From positions 1 through 52,070 of the forward strand of contig CASEUJ010000029.1 of assembly GCA_949291125.1 (NCBI GenBank): DNA of 52,070 bases, read 5' to 3'. The notes below the pieces were generated by a model. It saw only the letters and a list, made by a program, of their open reading frames with translations. It was not told where the DNA came from and ran no database searches. The translations under genes were made by a program, and so were the position numbers. This stretch comes from an uncultured Ruminococcus sp. (GTDB lineage: Bacteria; Bacillota; Clostridia; Oscillospirales; Ruminococcaceae). Shown in pieces: positions 7,415 to 17,212 of this stretch; positions within the stretch are counted from its first letter, which is position 1; every line of letters starts with the position of its first letter.

Positions 7415-8716
7415 TTATTCCTCTTCAAATCTTACCATAATCGCATTGGCGTGCGCTGTCAGACCTTCTTTATTGGCAATCCGCACAATATCATCCTTTG
7501 CCGCTGCCAGCGCATCTCGGGTGTAATAGGTAAAGCTCGAACGCTTGGTAAAGCTCTGTACCCCCAGCGGTGAGAAAAACCGTGCTGTACCACTTGTCGG
7601 AAGAACGTGATTCGGACCTGCATAGTAGTCCCCCAGCGGCTCAGACGCATACGGTCCTAAGAAAACCGATCCGGCATTGTCCAGTGCGCCGAGCAGCTCC
7701 ATCGGATTTTCCATCAACACTTCTAAGTGTTCCGGTGCGACCTGATTTGCCAGTGCCACCGCCTCTTCTCTGGTATTGCAGAGTAAAACCGCACCATACT
7801 CATTCATGGACTTTTCAATGATTTCTCTCCGAGAGAGCGTCTGTACTTGGCGATTTACTTCTGCCTGCACCTGCTCTGCCAGCGTCGGACTTGTCGTTAC
7901 CAGAATGGACGAAGCCAGTACATCGTGTTCTGCCTGACTCATGAGATCAGCTGCGACATACTTCGGATCTGCGGTTTCATCCGCCATGACCAATACTTCG
8001 CTTGGCCCCGCGATCATATCAATATCCACTACGCCATATAAGAGCTTCTTTGCCGTTGCCACATAGATATTACCTGGTCCGACGATTTTGTCTACCTTTG
8101 GAATCTCTTCGGTACCGTATGCAAGTGCTGCAATTGCCTGTGCACCGCCGGACAGGAATACACGATCTACGCCGCAAAGTCCGGCTGCCACCATGATATC
8201 AGGATTCGGCGTACCATCTTTACACGGCGGAGTTACCATAATAATTTCTTTTACTCCGGCAATTTTTGCAGGAACTGCATTCATAATCACGCTGGAGGGG
8301 TATGCTGCTGTACCACCCGGGACATAGAGTCCCACACGATCCAGACCGCGAACACGCTGTCCCAAGATCACACCGTTTGGCAAGGCATTTATAAAGCCCT
8401 CCTGCACCTGACGTTGGTGAAAGTCCCTAACGTTTTCAATGGCGTTCAGCATGGCATCCACAAACGCCGGATCTGCCTCTGTCATGGCGTCGTTAATGAC
8501 GTCACGGGGCACCTCATAATATTCCGGCAGACTGCCGTCAAATTTCAGCGTATAATTTTTAACCGCTTCGTAACCGCCGGCTTTTACAGTGCGAATGATT
8601 TCGCTGACAGTTTCTGTGACACGTTGATTTGTCTCGCCGGCGCGTGTTTCAAGGCTGGTGAAAAATGTATCGCGCTGTGCCTTGTCGCTGGCATTGATGG
8701 TTTTTATCGTAATCAT
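7415..8716 (-). CDS. hisD: Histidinol dehydrogenase
   Basis: Oxidises histidinol to histidine in two NAD-dependent steps, the end of the pathway. The 433-residue length is typical. Diagnostic segments are VGPGNIYVATAKKLL, DMIAGPSEVLVMAD, DLMSQAEHD (zinc ligands), HVLPTSGTARF and VRFEE at the end. Its ATG overlaps the hisG stop by four bases. Confidence 0.98.
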   Translation of the reverse strand: MITIKTINASDKAQRDTFFTSLETRAGETNQRVTETVSEIIRTVKAGGYEAVKNYTLKFDGSLPEYYEVPRDVINDAMTEADPAFVDAMLNAIENVRDFHQRQVQEGFINALPNGVILGQRVRGLDRVGLYVPGGTAAYPSSVIMNAVPAKIAGVKEIIMVTPPCKDGTPNPDIMVAAGLCGVDRVFLSGGAQAIAALAYGTEEIPKVDKIVGPGNIYVATAKKLLYGVVDIDMIAGPSEVLVMADETADPKYVAADLMSQAEHDVLASSILVTTSPTLAEQVQAEVNRQVQTLSRREIIEKSMNEYGAVLLCNTREEAVALANQVAPEHLEVLMENPMELLGALDNAGSVFLGPYASEPLGDYYAGPNHVLPTSGTARFFSPLGVQSFTKRSSFTYYTRDALAAAKDDIVRIANKEGLTAHANAIMVRFEEE

Positions 8717-9348
8717 TTCTGCAATACCCCCTCTATTTGTTGTATCAATGTTTCAATTTCATTCTGCCGCATTTTCAAGCTTACCGTATTTGCGATCAGT
8801 CGCGCAGAAATCGGCACAACATCTTCGACAACTTCAAGCCCGTTTTCTCGAAGCGTCACACCGGTTTCGACAATGTCGACAATACCGTCTGCAAGCCCCA
8901 ACAACGGCGCAAGTTCCACCGAACCTTCAATCTTGACAATGTCTACATCCATACCTTTGCTTTCAAAAAAGCGGCGCGCCACATTCGGATATTTGGTTGC
9001 AATGCATTTTACACCAAATCCGCTGTAAAAATCCGTGCCCTTCTTTGCCGCCAGTGCAAATTTGCATCGGCCAAAGCCCAGATCCACCAGTTCAAAAAAC
9101 TTGCCGTTCATCTCAATGATCGTATCTTTTCCCACAACGCCCATATCGCAAACGCCGTGTTCCACATAGGTGATGACATCGTTTGCCTTTGCCAAAACAA
9201 CTTCTAAATTGGCATCCGGGATCGGCAGAATGAGCCGCCGTCCTTTTTCTCGGACAGCCGTACAGTCAAAGCCTAGTTGTTCCAGAAGACCGACTGTATC
9301 TTTTTCCAGTCTGCCTTTTGTCAACGCAATTCTCAGCGGTTTATCCAT
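8713..9348 (-). CDS. hisG: ATP phosphoribosyltransferase, short form catalytic subunit
   Basis: Condenses ATP and PRPP, the committed and usually feedback-controlled step of histidine synthesis. At 211 residues it is the short HisG(S) type, lacking the C-terminal regulatory domain, and needs HisZ, whose gene lies just upstream. Motifs include ALTKGRLEKDT at the N-terminus and the PRPP loop ADGIVDIVETGVTLREN. It begins four bases after hisZ. Confidence 0.97.
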   Translation of the reverse strand: MDKPLRIALTKGRLEKDTVGLLEQLGFDCTAVREKGRRLILPIPDANLEVVLAKANDVITYVEHGVCDMGVVGKDTIIEMNGKFFELVDLGFGRCKFALAAKKGTDFYSGFGVKCIATKYPNVARRFFESKGMDVDIVKIEGSVELAPLLGLADGIVDIVETGVTLRENGLEVVEDVVPISARLIANTVSLKMRQNEIETLIQQIEGVLQK

Positions 9349-9351
9349 TTC

Positions 9352-10548
9352 TCATTCTACCTCCGTAATTTCGTCATCTACTACAACTACCTTGCCAATC
9401 TGCTTTTCTCGGGCATATTCCCGCACCAGATCAATGGAATCAAAGAAGGCAAATTCTACGATTTCTCCCTGATCCCGGAGCTGTTTGGAAACTTCCACAG
9501 CCTTCATCTCATGCCCTGGTGCAGCAAAAATCACGGCGTCTGGAGCCTGGACGGAGACTGCATTATTTTTCAGAAAAACGCTGGCAACTGCATCCACATT
9601 CACCGCAAAGCCCGTTGCCGGAATGTCATAGCCATAGTCAGACAAGAGCTTATTATAGCGTCCACCGGAGAGAACTTCTTCACCATAACCCTCTAAGTAA
9701 CCCTTAATAATTACGCCAGTGTAATAGTCGGCGTTGTTGACCATGCCGAGATCTACGGTCAGTCTGCCTTCACCGATGACTCCAGAAATATCCTGATACA
9801 ATTTACGTAGATCCATCAGAATCTCATCCATACGCTGGTTGGAGTAAAGCTGCGATGCCTTTTCAAACACCTCTTCCCCACCGAACAATGCCGGCAGCTT
9901 TTTCAAAGCACTTGCTACTTTGACATCACCCATGGTGTCCAACACATCATTGAGTGCTGGATAATTCTTGGTTTCGATCAGATAGCGAATATTCTCACGT
10001 TCTTCCGGCGAAGCTTGCAGTTCACGCATCAGTTCCTTGAACACGCCAGCATCCCCTAGCTCTAGCGAAAAGCTAACGCTGCCGCCGCTGCATGCACGCA
10101 GCGCCTCGATGGCTGTGGTAACCATTTCCACATCTGCCAGGTATGATGCCGACCCTAACAACTCAATGCCAGTCTGGGTCAACTCGTCGCTTCTCCCCTT
10201 TAGCGCCGGTTCAAAGCGATAGGCACTTTGATTATAATAGAGCCGCAGTGGAAGCGATGCACTGCGCAGGCGTGTTGCAGCAACACGTGCGATCGGCATG
10301 GTAGATTCTGGTCGTAACACCAGCAGACGTCCCTTGCTGTCTGTCATTTTATAGAGCAGTTCTTGAGGATAATGGCCAGACGGGCACTGAAATACATCAA
10401 AAAATTCCAGTCCAGGCGTCATGAGTTCGCAATATCCTTTACTCTGAAACAGCCGGTGGAGCTTATCTTCCATCTGGCGGCGCGCCAGACACTCTTCGAA
10501 CAAAAAGTCCTTTGTCCCCTCCGGCGTAATTAAGTTGTTCTTCTTCAT
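9352..10548 (-). CDS. hisZ: ATP phosphoribosyltransferase regulatory subunit
   Basis: A 398-residue paralogue of histidyl-tRNA synthetase that forms a complex with short HisG and carries histidine feedback control. It starts with PEGTKDFLFEE and keeps class II motif remnants (PGLEFFDVF; LVLRPESTMPIARV) and the C-terminal SGGRYNKLLSDYG, as in HisZ/HisRS. It lacks the HisRS anticodon-binding domain. It is the first gene of the his operon, about 30 bases after the predicted transcription start, with a GGGAGG ribosome site. No T-box or attenuator fits in so short a leader. Confidence 0.93.
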   Translation of the reverse strand: MKKNNLITPEGTKDFLFEECLARRQMEDKLHRLFQSKGYCELMTPGLEFFDVFQCPSGHYPQELLYKMTDSKGRLLVLRPESTMPIARVAATRLRSASLPLRLYYNQSAYRFEPALKGRSDELTQTGIELLGSASYLADVEMVTTAIEALRACSGGSVSFSLELGDAGVFKELMRELQASPEERENIRYLIETKNYPALNDVLDTMGDVKVASALKKLPALFGGEEVFEKASQLYSNQRMDEILMDLRKLYQDISGVIGEGRLTVDLGMVNNADYYTGVIIKGYLEGYGEEVLSGGRYNKLLSDYGYDIPATGFAVNVDAVASVFLKNNAVSVQAPDAVIFAAPGHEMKAVEVSKQLRDQGEIVEFAFFDSIDLVREYAREKQIGKVVVVDDEITEVE

Positions 10549-10587
10549 AGAAACCTCCCGTTTGCTTTAGTGCGCTACTACGATGTT

Positions 10588-10616
10588 ATAATACCACAAT
10601 AAGTCATTATTGTCAA
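10588..10616 (-). promoter_or_regulatory. Promoter of the his operon
   Basis: On the minus strand, TTGACA (10616-10611), a 17-base spacer and TATTAT (10593-10588) form a near-consensus housekeeping promoter in the short polC-hisZ gap. The predicted leader before hisZ is about 30 bases. Confidence 0.9.
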
Positions 10617-10627
10617 GCATGTTTCAC

Positions 10628-13600
10628 CTAAAACAGAGACATTTGACTGGATTTCGGCAAATCTCCCAAAGCGTTCATTTTCTCTAGCGTTTCAATTATG
10701 GTTTTTGACACGCCGCTTTCCGCCTGAAATTCTTCGATGGAGATAAAATTGCGCTTCTGCGCCGCCTCGTACAGGCTGTGCGCCGCCGCAACACCGATTC
10801 CGGGAATGGCGCTGAACGCGATGCGCACCTTGCCATCTTCCACCAGATAGCGATCAGCGTGGGATTTATAGAGATCAATAGGCAGAAATTCCAAACCACG
10901 GCTGAGCATCTCATTGACAATTAAAAGTGTATCAAGCAGCGCCGTCTCCTTATTGGTGCGCTCGTTTCCCTTCTCCTGCAATTCCTCGATCCTTATCCGA
11001 ACTGCCTTTTTTCCCTGCATGGCCAGAATCGGATCAAAGTCATCTCCACGGGTACTAAAATACACCGCATAGAACGCAACCGGATGATAGAGCTTAAACC
11101 AACCCAGCTTGATCGCTGCCGTAACGTATGCCGCCGCATGAGCCTTCGGGAACATATACTTAATTTTCAGACAGCTGTCGATATACCACTGGGGTACATT
11201 GTGATCCTTGAGCATCTGCACCCGTTCCGGGGTAAAGGTCTTGGGTGCCTTACCCTTACGGGTATCCTCCATAATCTGGAATGCCTGTTTCGGTTCGACA
11301 CCCTTATACAGCAGGTAAGTCATGATGCTGTCACGGGTACCGATCACGTCAGAAATGGTACAGGTGCCATTGTCGATGAGATCCTTTGCATTGCCCAGCC
11401 ACACGTCTGTACCATGAGACAGACCCGATACCTGCAAGAAATCGCTAAACTTTTTTGGTTTGGAGTCAATGAGCATCTGAATGGTAAAGCCCGTCCCCAT
11501 TTCCGGAATGCCAAGGCTTCCAGTACGGCAATAGATCTCTTCAGGTGTCACACCTAAAACAGACGCATCAGTCACCATCTGGATCACCTTTGGATCTGTG
11601 GTAGGCACATTGTGAATCTCTATGCCAGTGGCATCCTCTAAGTGCTTATACATGGTCGGGACAACGTGGCCAAGTTCATCCAGCTTTAAGATCGTATCGT
11701 GGAGTGAATGGAAGTCAAAGTGCGTGGTGAGAATATCCGATTCCGCATCATCCGCCGGATGCTGTACTGGTGTAAAATCGTATACATCATAATCACTCGG
11801 AATGACAACCATGCCGCCAGGGTGCTGGCCCGTGGTACGCTTGATACCCGTGCAGCCGATTGAAAGGCGGTTGATTTCCGTCGGGCTGCACGAAATGCCG
11901 CGTTCTTCGAGGTATTTTTTCACATAGCCATACGCTGTTTTATCCGCGACTGCGGCTATCGTACCGGCTTTAAAGACATTATCCCGACCGAACAGTTCTT
12001 CCGTATATCGATGTGCCGATGACTGGTATTCACTGGAAAAATTGAGGTCAATATCCGGCGCTTTATCGCCATCAAATCCGAGAAATGTTTCAAACGGAAT
12101 GTCGTGACCATCCCGGTTCATCGCTGTGCCACATTCCGGACAATTCTTTGGCGGAAGATCAAATCCAGAGCCAACGCTGCCGTCTGTGATAAACTCGCTG
12201 TGCTTACACTTCGGGCAGACATAGTGTGGCGCAAGCGGATTGACTTCAGAAATCCCTGCCATAGAAGCAACAAATGACGATCCGACAGAACCACGTGAAC
12301 CGACCTGATAGCCGTGCTCTACGCTGTCCCAAACCAGCTTTTGTGCGATGATATACAGAACAGAGAAACCGTGTTTGATAATGGAAGATAGTTCTCGATC
12401 CAACCGCTTTTCCACTAGTTCCGGCATCGGATCTCCATAAATTTCCTTTGCCTTGGTGGTCGTGATGCGCACCAGATCTTCTTCTGCGCCATCAATCGTC
12501 GGGGTAAATGTCCCCTTCGGGAACGGACGAATCCGCTCAATCTGATCAGCAATCGCATTGGTATTCGTCACGACGATCTCATACGCCTTTTCTTCCCCGA
12601 GATATTGAAATTCCTCCAGCATTTCCTCTGTAGTACGCAGATACAACGGCGGCTGATGACCAGCATCGTCATATCCCTGTCCTGCCTGTAGAATTTCACG
12701 ATAGATGGCGTCTTCCGGATCCATAAAATGTACATCACAAGTGGCACAAACCGGAATACCCAATTCATCTCCCAGCGCCACGATTTTTCGATTGTAATCC
12801 TGTAATTGCTCAATACTGGATGCCATACCGGTGCGGATCATGAAGCCGTTGTTCCCCACCGGCTGGATCTCTAAGTAATCGTAAAATTTCGCAAGCTGAA
12901 CCAGTTCCTCATGTGGACGATCTTCCACAAGTGCTTGGAACAATTCTCCGGCTTCACAGGCACTACCGAAAATCAGACCTTCCCGATGCTGCATCAACAC
13001 TGACTTTGGAATCAGCGGTTTACGATAGAAACATTCAATATGTCCATAGGAGATCAGCTTATAGAGATTTTTCAGACCAGTGTTGTTGCGCACCAGAATG
13101 ATCTGGTGATAGGAATGGAGCTTTTTAACATCAATTTCCTGGGTTTTTGTGTTGAGATCGGAAAGGAATTTGGCGTGTTTAGTCTGCACAAGACGGCTGA
13201 CCAGTTCCTTATAAATCTTTGCCAGCATCTGAGCATCGTCAGATGCCCTGTGATGATCAAATTTTCCCAGCTTCAGCGCCTTTGCAACGCCGTCCAGCTT
13301 ATGGCGATACAGATTCGGCAGCATACACTTGCACAGCACCAGCGTATCGAGCGTTGCAAATTCAAATGAGATATGATTGCGCTGACAGACATTGCGAACA
13401 AAAGATGTATCAAAGCGCGCATTGTGCGCCGCCAGAACCGGATTGTTCCCACAGAATTCGATAAATTTACGCATCGCTTCTGCTTCCTTCGGCGCATCCT
13501 TCACCATGGCGTCTGTAATTCCGGTGAGTTCCACAATATTTTGCGGAATCGGACGCTCTGGATTAACCATGATATTAAAGGTGTCCACTACCTGCATACC

Positions 13601-14971
13601 GCGCATCCGTACTGCGCCGATTTCGGTGAGACGATCACGTTTTGGACTAAGACCTGTCGTTTCCACATCGAAAATAATAATTTCATCTTGTAATGTGCGG
13701 TCTCCCGGTTCATCGATAACAGCCTGCCGCACTAAGTCGTTTACCACATACGCCTCACAGCCAAAGATCACTTTAAAGTCCTTGTCCTTGATTCCATCCC
13801 ATGCGGACATGGCATCTGGAAATGCCTGTGCGATCCCGTGGTCGGTAATGGCAATCGCCGGGTGTCCCCATTCATGCGCACGCTGTACCAGCTTAGCGCA
13901 TGGCGTCACTGCGTCCATCTGAGACATATTGGTATGGCAATGCAGTTCGACGCGCTTTTTCGGCGCACAATCCTGCTTTTTCTCCCGTTCTACCATGACG
14001 ATAGATTCCGGCTTTAGCACATCCTCTCGGGCAAACTCATCATAATTGATGCGGCCTAAGATCAACAGGGTTTTGCCCTTTTTGATCTGATCAAAGGAAA
14101 ATTTGGCAATGTTATCTTTAGAGTCAAATACTTTTACCAACACAGAATAGCTGCCGTCGGTGATCTGATAGGTCAGGATCAACCGTTCACCGCGTACTTC
14201 TCTGGACTCCATGGCAAACACATCGCCCATGACTACCACCCGCTGGTTCTGAACATCTACCGCCTCGCGGATGGGCATAGGGACATCCCGAATGGTCTTT
14301 CCCTTGATGAGTACCGCGCTACCAGGCACAATTCCCGGGATCTCATCATTGACATTGACACTCTGTGGAGTTGGCGATGCAGTCTGTTTGGCACTTGGTA
14401 CAGAAGACGACATCCCCGCAGCCGGCTGTTGAAATTGTTCCGCGTGATTCCCAAGTGACTGCTCCGCCTTTTGAATCATAGCATGGAACGCTTCATCCGA
14501 CACACTAATATCTCCGTGGAACACCACACGCAGCTTCCGCGAAAAAGTCTGTTCCAGTAAATTAGAAAAGAAATCTGCCACATGATATTTCTCCAAAATA
14601 TCCAATCCACCATTGTGAAGATGGATCTCAATCTGGTCTCCGTCCTGTGTCACCTCTGCCCCATCAATAAAGCCGTTTACTACTGTCATCTCACGTTTCA
14701 GCAGCAGCACCAAATCGGGGAAATAGTCCATAGAGAGCAGCTCCGGCGCATACTGGGGATGAATCCGCACTGCAGAAATTTCCAGCCGAATCTCCAGCTC
14801 ATGTTCCAGTGCAACCAGATCCTGCACTGGCACCAACACCGGAAATGTCACATAAAATGAAATTTTCGTCAGATTTTCTGAATACGTCATGCGCTTGAGC
14901 ACACCGCCGCGAACCGACTCAGGCATGACAGGCACATATTCTTCCAAAAACGCCGAAAAATTCAAATCCAT
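10628..14971 (-). CDS. polC: DNA polymerase III alpha subunit, PolC type
   Basis: Replicative DNA polymerase of low-GC Gram-positives with a built-in proofreading exonuclease. From the ATG at 14971 (MDLNFSAFLEEY) the protein has 1447 residues. In order: N-terminal domain, OB fold (about 220-330), first PHP part with RVELHCHTNMS, a DnaQ-type exonuclease inserted in PHP (IFDVETTGLSP, about 430-600), the second PHP part, a zinc module with CPKC and CPECG pairs, then the polymerase palm with APDIDLNFS. The start follows GGAG and avoids overlapping ispG; an upstream start would add 18 out-of-family residues. It is the last gene of the pyrH-to-polC run. Confidence 0.97.
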   Translation of the reverse strand: MDLNFSAFLEEYVPVMPESVRGGVLKRMTYSENLTKISFYVTFPVLVPVQDLVALEHELEIRLEISAVRIHPQYAPELLSMDYFPDLVLLLKREMTVVNGFIDGAEVTQDGDQIEIHLHNGGLDILEKYHVADFFSNLLEQTFSRKLRVVFHGDISVSDEAFHAMIQKAEQSLGNHAEQFQQPAAGMSSSVPSAKQTASPTPQSVNVNDEIPGIVPGSAVLIKGKTIRDVPMPIREAVDVQNQRVVVMGDVFAMESREVRGERLILTYQITDGSYSVLVKVFDSKDNIAKFSFDQIKKGKTLLILGRINYDEFAREDVLKPESIVMVEREKKQDCAPKKRVELHCHTNMSQMDAVTPCAKLVQRAHEWGHPAIAITDHGIAQAFPDAMSAWDGIKDKDFKVIFGCEAYVVNDLVRQAVIDEPGDRTLQDEIIIFDVETTGLSPKRDRLTEIGAVRMRGMQVVDTFNIMVNPERPIPQNIVELTGITDAMVKDAPKEAEAMRKFIEFCGNNPVLAAHNARFDTSFVRNVCQRNHISFEFATLDTLVLCKCMLPNLYRHKLDGVAKALKLGKFDHHRASDDAQMLAKIYKELVSRLVQTKHAKFLSDLNTKTQEIDVKKLHSYHQIILVRNNTGLKNLYKLISYGHIECFYRKPLIPKSVLMQHREGLIFGSACEAGELFQALVEDRPHEELVQLAKFYDYLEIQPVGNNGFMIRTGMASSIEQLQDYNRKIVALGDELGIPVCATCDVHFMDPEDAIYREILQAGQGYDDAGHQPPLYLRTTEEMLEEFQYLGEEKAYEIVVTNTNAIADQIERIRPFPKGTFTPTIDGAEEDLVRITTTKAKEIYGDPMPELVEKRLDRELSSIIKHGFSVLYIIAQKLVWDSVEHGYQVGSRGSVGSSFVASMAGISEVNPLAPHYVCPKCKHSEFITDGSVGSGFDLPPKNCPECGTAMNRDGHDIPFETFLGFDGDKAPDIDLNFSSEYQSSAHRYTEELFGRDNVFKAGTIAAVADKTAYGYVKKYLEERGISCSPTEINRLSIGCTGIKRTTGQHPGGMVVIPSDYDVYDFTPVQHPADDAESDILTTHFDFHSLHDTILKLDELGHVVPTMYKHLEDATGIEIHNVPTTDPKVIQMVTDASVLGVTPEEIYCRTGSLGIPEMGTGFTIQMLIDSKPKKFSDFLQVSGLSHGTDVWLGNAKDLIDNGTCTISDVIGTRDSIMTYLLYKGVEPKQAFQIMEDTRKGKAPKTFTPERVQMLKDHNVPQWYIDSCLKIKYMFPKAHAAAYVTAAIKLGWFKLYHPVAFYAVYFSTRGDDFDPILAMQGKKAVRIRIEELQEKGNERTNKETALLDTLLIVNEMLSRGLEFLPIDLYKSHADRYLVEDGKVRIAFSAIPGIGVAAAHSLYEAAQKRNFISIEEFQAESGVSKTIIETLEKMNALGDLPKSSQMSLF

Positions 14972-14987
14972 TGATTCCACTCCACTC

Positions 14988-16028
14988 TTAAAGCTTTTCA
15001 ATCTCTGCCAACAATTCTGGCACAATGTCTGCCTCTGCGACTTTTCGCAGCACTTTTCCCCTCTGGAAAATCACAGCGCATCCTTCGCCTCCGGCAATGC
15101 CGATATCTGCTTCTCTTGCCTCGCCCGGACCATTGACTACACAGCCCATCACAGCAACCTTGATATCCTTCTCCACGCCTTCCAGTGCTGCTTCAACTTC
15201 TTTTGCAGTCTTGACCAGATCAATTCGTGTTCTGCCGCAAGTCGGGCAGGATACCAATTGTACACCGCCGCGTTTGCCAATGCACTTCAGAATATCCTTC
15301 GCCGCACGAATTTCCTTCACCGGATCTTCCGTCAATGACACGCGAATGGTTTCGCCGATACCATCATGCAAAAGCGTGCCGATCCCGATGGAAGATTTGA
15401 TCAATCCCATACGTTCTGTGCCGGCTTCGGTGACGCCAAGATGCAGCGGATAGTCACACTGCTTGGCACAGAGCCGGTAGGCATCGATCATGGTGTTCAC
15501 ATCCGACGATTTCATGGATATGACAATGTCATCAAAGTCACATGCCTCCAGCAATTTTACATGTCCCATAGCACTTTCCACCAGCGCCTCGGCAGTCGGG
15601 GCGCCGTATTTCTCCAAAATCTCTTTTTCCAAAGAACCAGAATTAACGCCGATGCGAATCGGGATATGATTTTCCTGACAAGCGCGCACTACGGCACGCA
15701 CCCGCCCCATATCGCCAATATTGCCAGGATTGATGCGGATCTTATCGATGCCGGCTGCAGCAGCTTCTAAAGCAAGGCGATAATCAAAGTGAATATCCGC
15801 TACCAACGGAATTGATACCTTTTTCTTAATCGCCGGGATCAGAGCAATCGCCGCCTGATCTGGAATTGCCGCACGAATGATCTCACATCCTGCCTGCTCC
15901 AATGCAACAGCCTGTGCCACACTGCCTTCGATATCGTCGGAACGTGTATTCAGCATCGACTGGATATAGATATGCGATCCATCCAGCGTACAGTTCCCAA
16001 TTGAAACGGGTTTTACTTTTCTCATCAT
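14988..16028 (-). CDS. ispG: 4-hydroxy-3-methylbut-2-enyl diphosphate synthase
   Basis: Reductively opens MEcPP to HMBPP in the MEP isoprenoid pathway using a [4Fe-4S] cluster. It contains the TIM-barrel start QSMLNTRSDDI, a central IRINPGNIGD, and the cluster ligands in SCPTCGRT and MGCVVNGPGEA. The start is the ATG at 16028 or the adjacent one at 16025, after GGAG; the longer frame adds six unlikely residues. With dxr two genes upstream, the operon carries two MEP steps. The length of about 346 is normal. Confidence 0.96.
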   Translation of the reverse strand: MMRKVKPVSIGNCTLDGSHIYIQSMLNTRSDDIEGSVAQAVALEQAGCEIIRAAIPDQAAIALIPAIKKKVSIPLVADIHFDYRLALEAAAAGIDKIRINPGNIGDMGRVRAVVRACQENHIPIRIGVNSGSLEKEILEKYGAPTAEALVESAMGHVKLLEACDFDDIVISMKSSDVNTMIDAYRLCAKQCDYPLHLGVTEAGTERMGLIKSSIGIGTLLHDGIGETIRVSLTEDPVKEIRAAKDILKCIGKRGGVQLVSCPTCGRTRIDLVKTAKEVEAALEGVEKDIKVAVMGCVVNGPGEAREADIGIAGGEGCAVIFQRGKVLRKVAEADIVPELLAEIEKL

Positions 16029-16105
16029 TTCCACTCTCCAACACACAAAATTGTGATTTTACATTTATAGCGCATGGCAAGTTTCCCTTTCCTGAAAATG
16101 GGTTT

Positions 16106-17173
16106 TCATCCCAAAAATCGACTGACATCCTGCACTGTCACCAGAATCATCAGCAAAAACAATGCCGCCATGCCAATCAGATGCACCATTGCCTCTCGCT
16201 CTTTGGCAATGGGCTTGCGCCGGATGGCTTCGACGAGCAAAAAGACAAACCGGCTGCCATCGAGTCCGGGAATCGGCAATAGATTGAATACACCGACATT
16301 CACCGTAATAAAAATTGTGAGATTCATCACAGACTGTACCCGTTCCATCACCGTTTCACCAGTCGATGCAGCCTGTTCGATAACACCCACCGTCCCCACC
16401 GGACCGGAGAGATCCTGCAAGCCATACTTGCCGCTGATTAATTCCACTAGCGACATCCAGATCAGCTTTGCAGTTGCCACAGTGTCACGCGCCGCATAAG
16501 AGATCACCGTAATGGCATTTTTCGGTTGTCCCTGAACGGAAAAGTCCAAAAGGCCGTCGGTGTTGTCGTTGTGAAAGGTCACGTCCTCCAGAGTTACACG
16601 CTGGCCATCTCGCTTGACGGTCACGGTAAACGAATCAGTTTCTGTTGTTTGCAACTTATAGATCAGATCGGTCGTAGAAAAGATATGGCTGCCGTCAATG
16701 GCAATAATCTTGTCACCTATTTCAAGCCCACTACGCTCACTTTCCGATGCACTAATGATTTCGCCGGTTTGGGCATCTGTTGTTTCTGCAAAGCCGCCGA
16801 TGATGGTCGTTGGTACTTTTGTCCCGGTACAAATCAGGATCGCAATCAACAAAAATCCCAGCACAATATTCATAAATGCGCCTGCCAAGACTACCGTCAT
16901 GCGCCGCCATACCGGCTTTTTCTCGAAAGAATTGGGACAGTCGCTAGATTCGTCCTCGCCCTCCATAGAACAGAATCCACCGATGGGAAAGAGCCGAAGC
17001 GAATACTCCGTTTCGCCTTTCTGAAAATGCAGAAGACGTGGTCCCATGCCAATCGCAAATTTGTTGACACGGATCTTATGAAGTTTTGCCACAATAAAAT
17101 GCCCAAACTCATGAATGCCGATGATCAGTCCAAAAACCAAAATGGCCACCAAAATTGTAATGATATGCTGCAT
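16106..17173 (-). CDS. rseP: Site-2 intramembrane metalloprotease RseP
   Basis: A zinc protease in the cytoplasmic membrane that cuts transmembrane anti-sigma factors and leftover signal peptides. The 355-residue protein has HEFGH in the first membrane helix (IGIHEFGHFIVA), a PDZ domain around residues 125-215 (SGLEIGDKIIAIDGSH), the second zinc-ligand motif NLLPIPGLDGSR, and final membrane helices. It lies between dxr and ispG as in many Firmicutes. Confidence 0.95.
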   Translation of the reverse strand: MQHIITILVAILVFGLIIGIHEFGHFIVAKLHKIRVNKFAIGMGPRLLHFQKGETEYSLRLFPIGGFCSMEGEDESSDCPNSFEKKPVWRRMTVVLAGAFMNIVLGFLLIAILICTGTKVPTTIIGGFAETTDAQTGEIISASESERSGLEIGDKIIAIDGSHIFSTTDLIYKLQTTETDSFTVTVKRDGQRVTLEDVTFHNDNTDGLLDFSVQGQPKNAITVISYAARDTVATAKLIWMSLVELISGKYGLQDLSGPVGTVGVIEQAASTGETVMERVQSVMNLTIFITVNVGVFNLLPIPGLDGSRFVFLLVEAIRRKPIAKEREAMVHLIGMAALFLLMILVTVQDVSRFLG

Positions 17174-17212
17174 GCAGACACGATTCCTTTCTGAAGTAAG
17201 ATAGAAAGCTTT

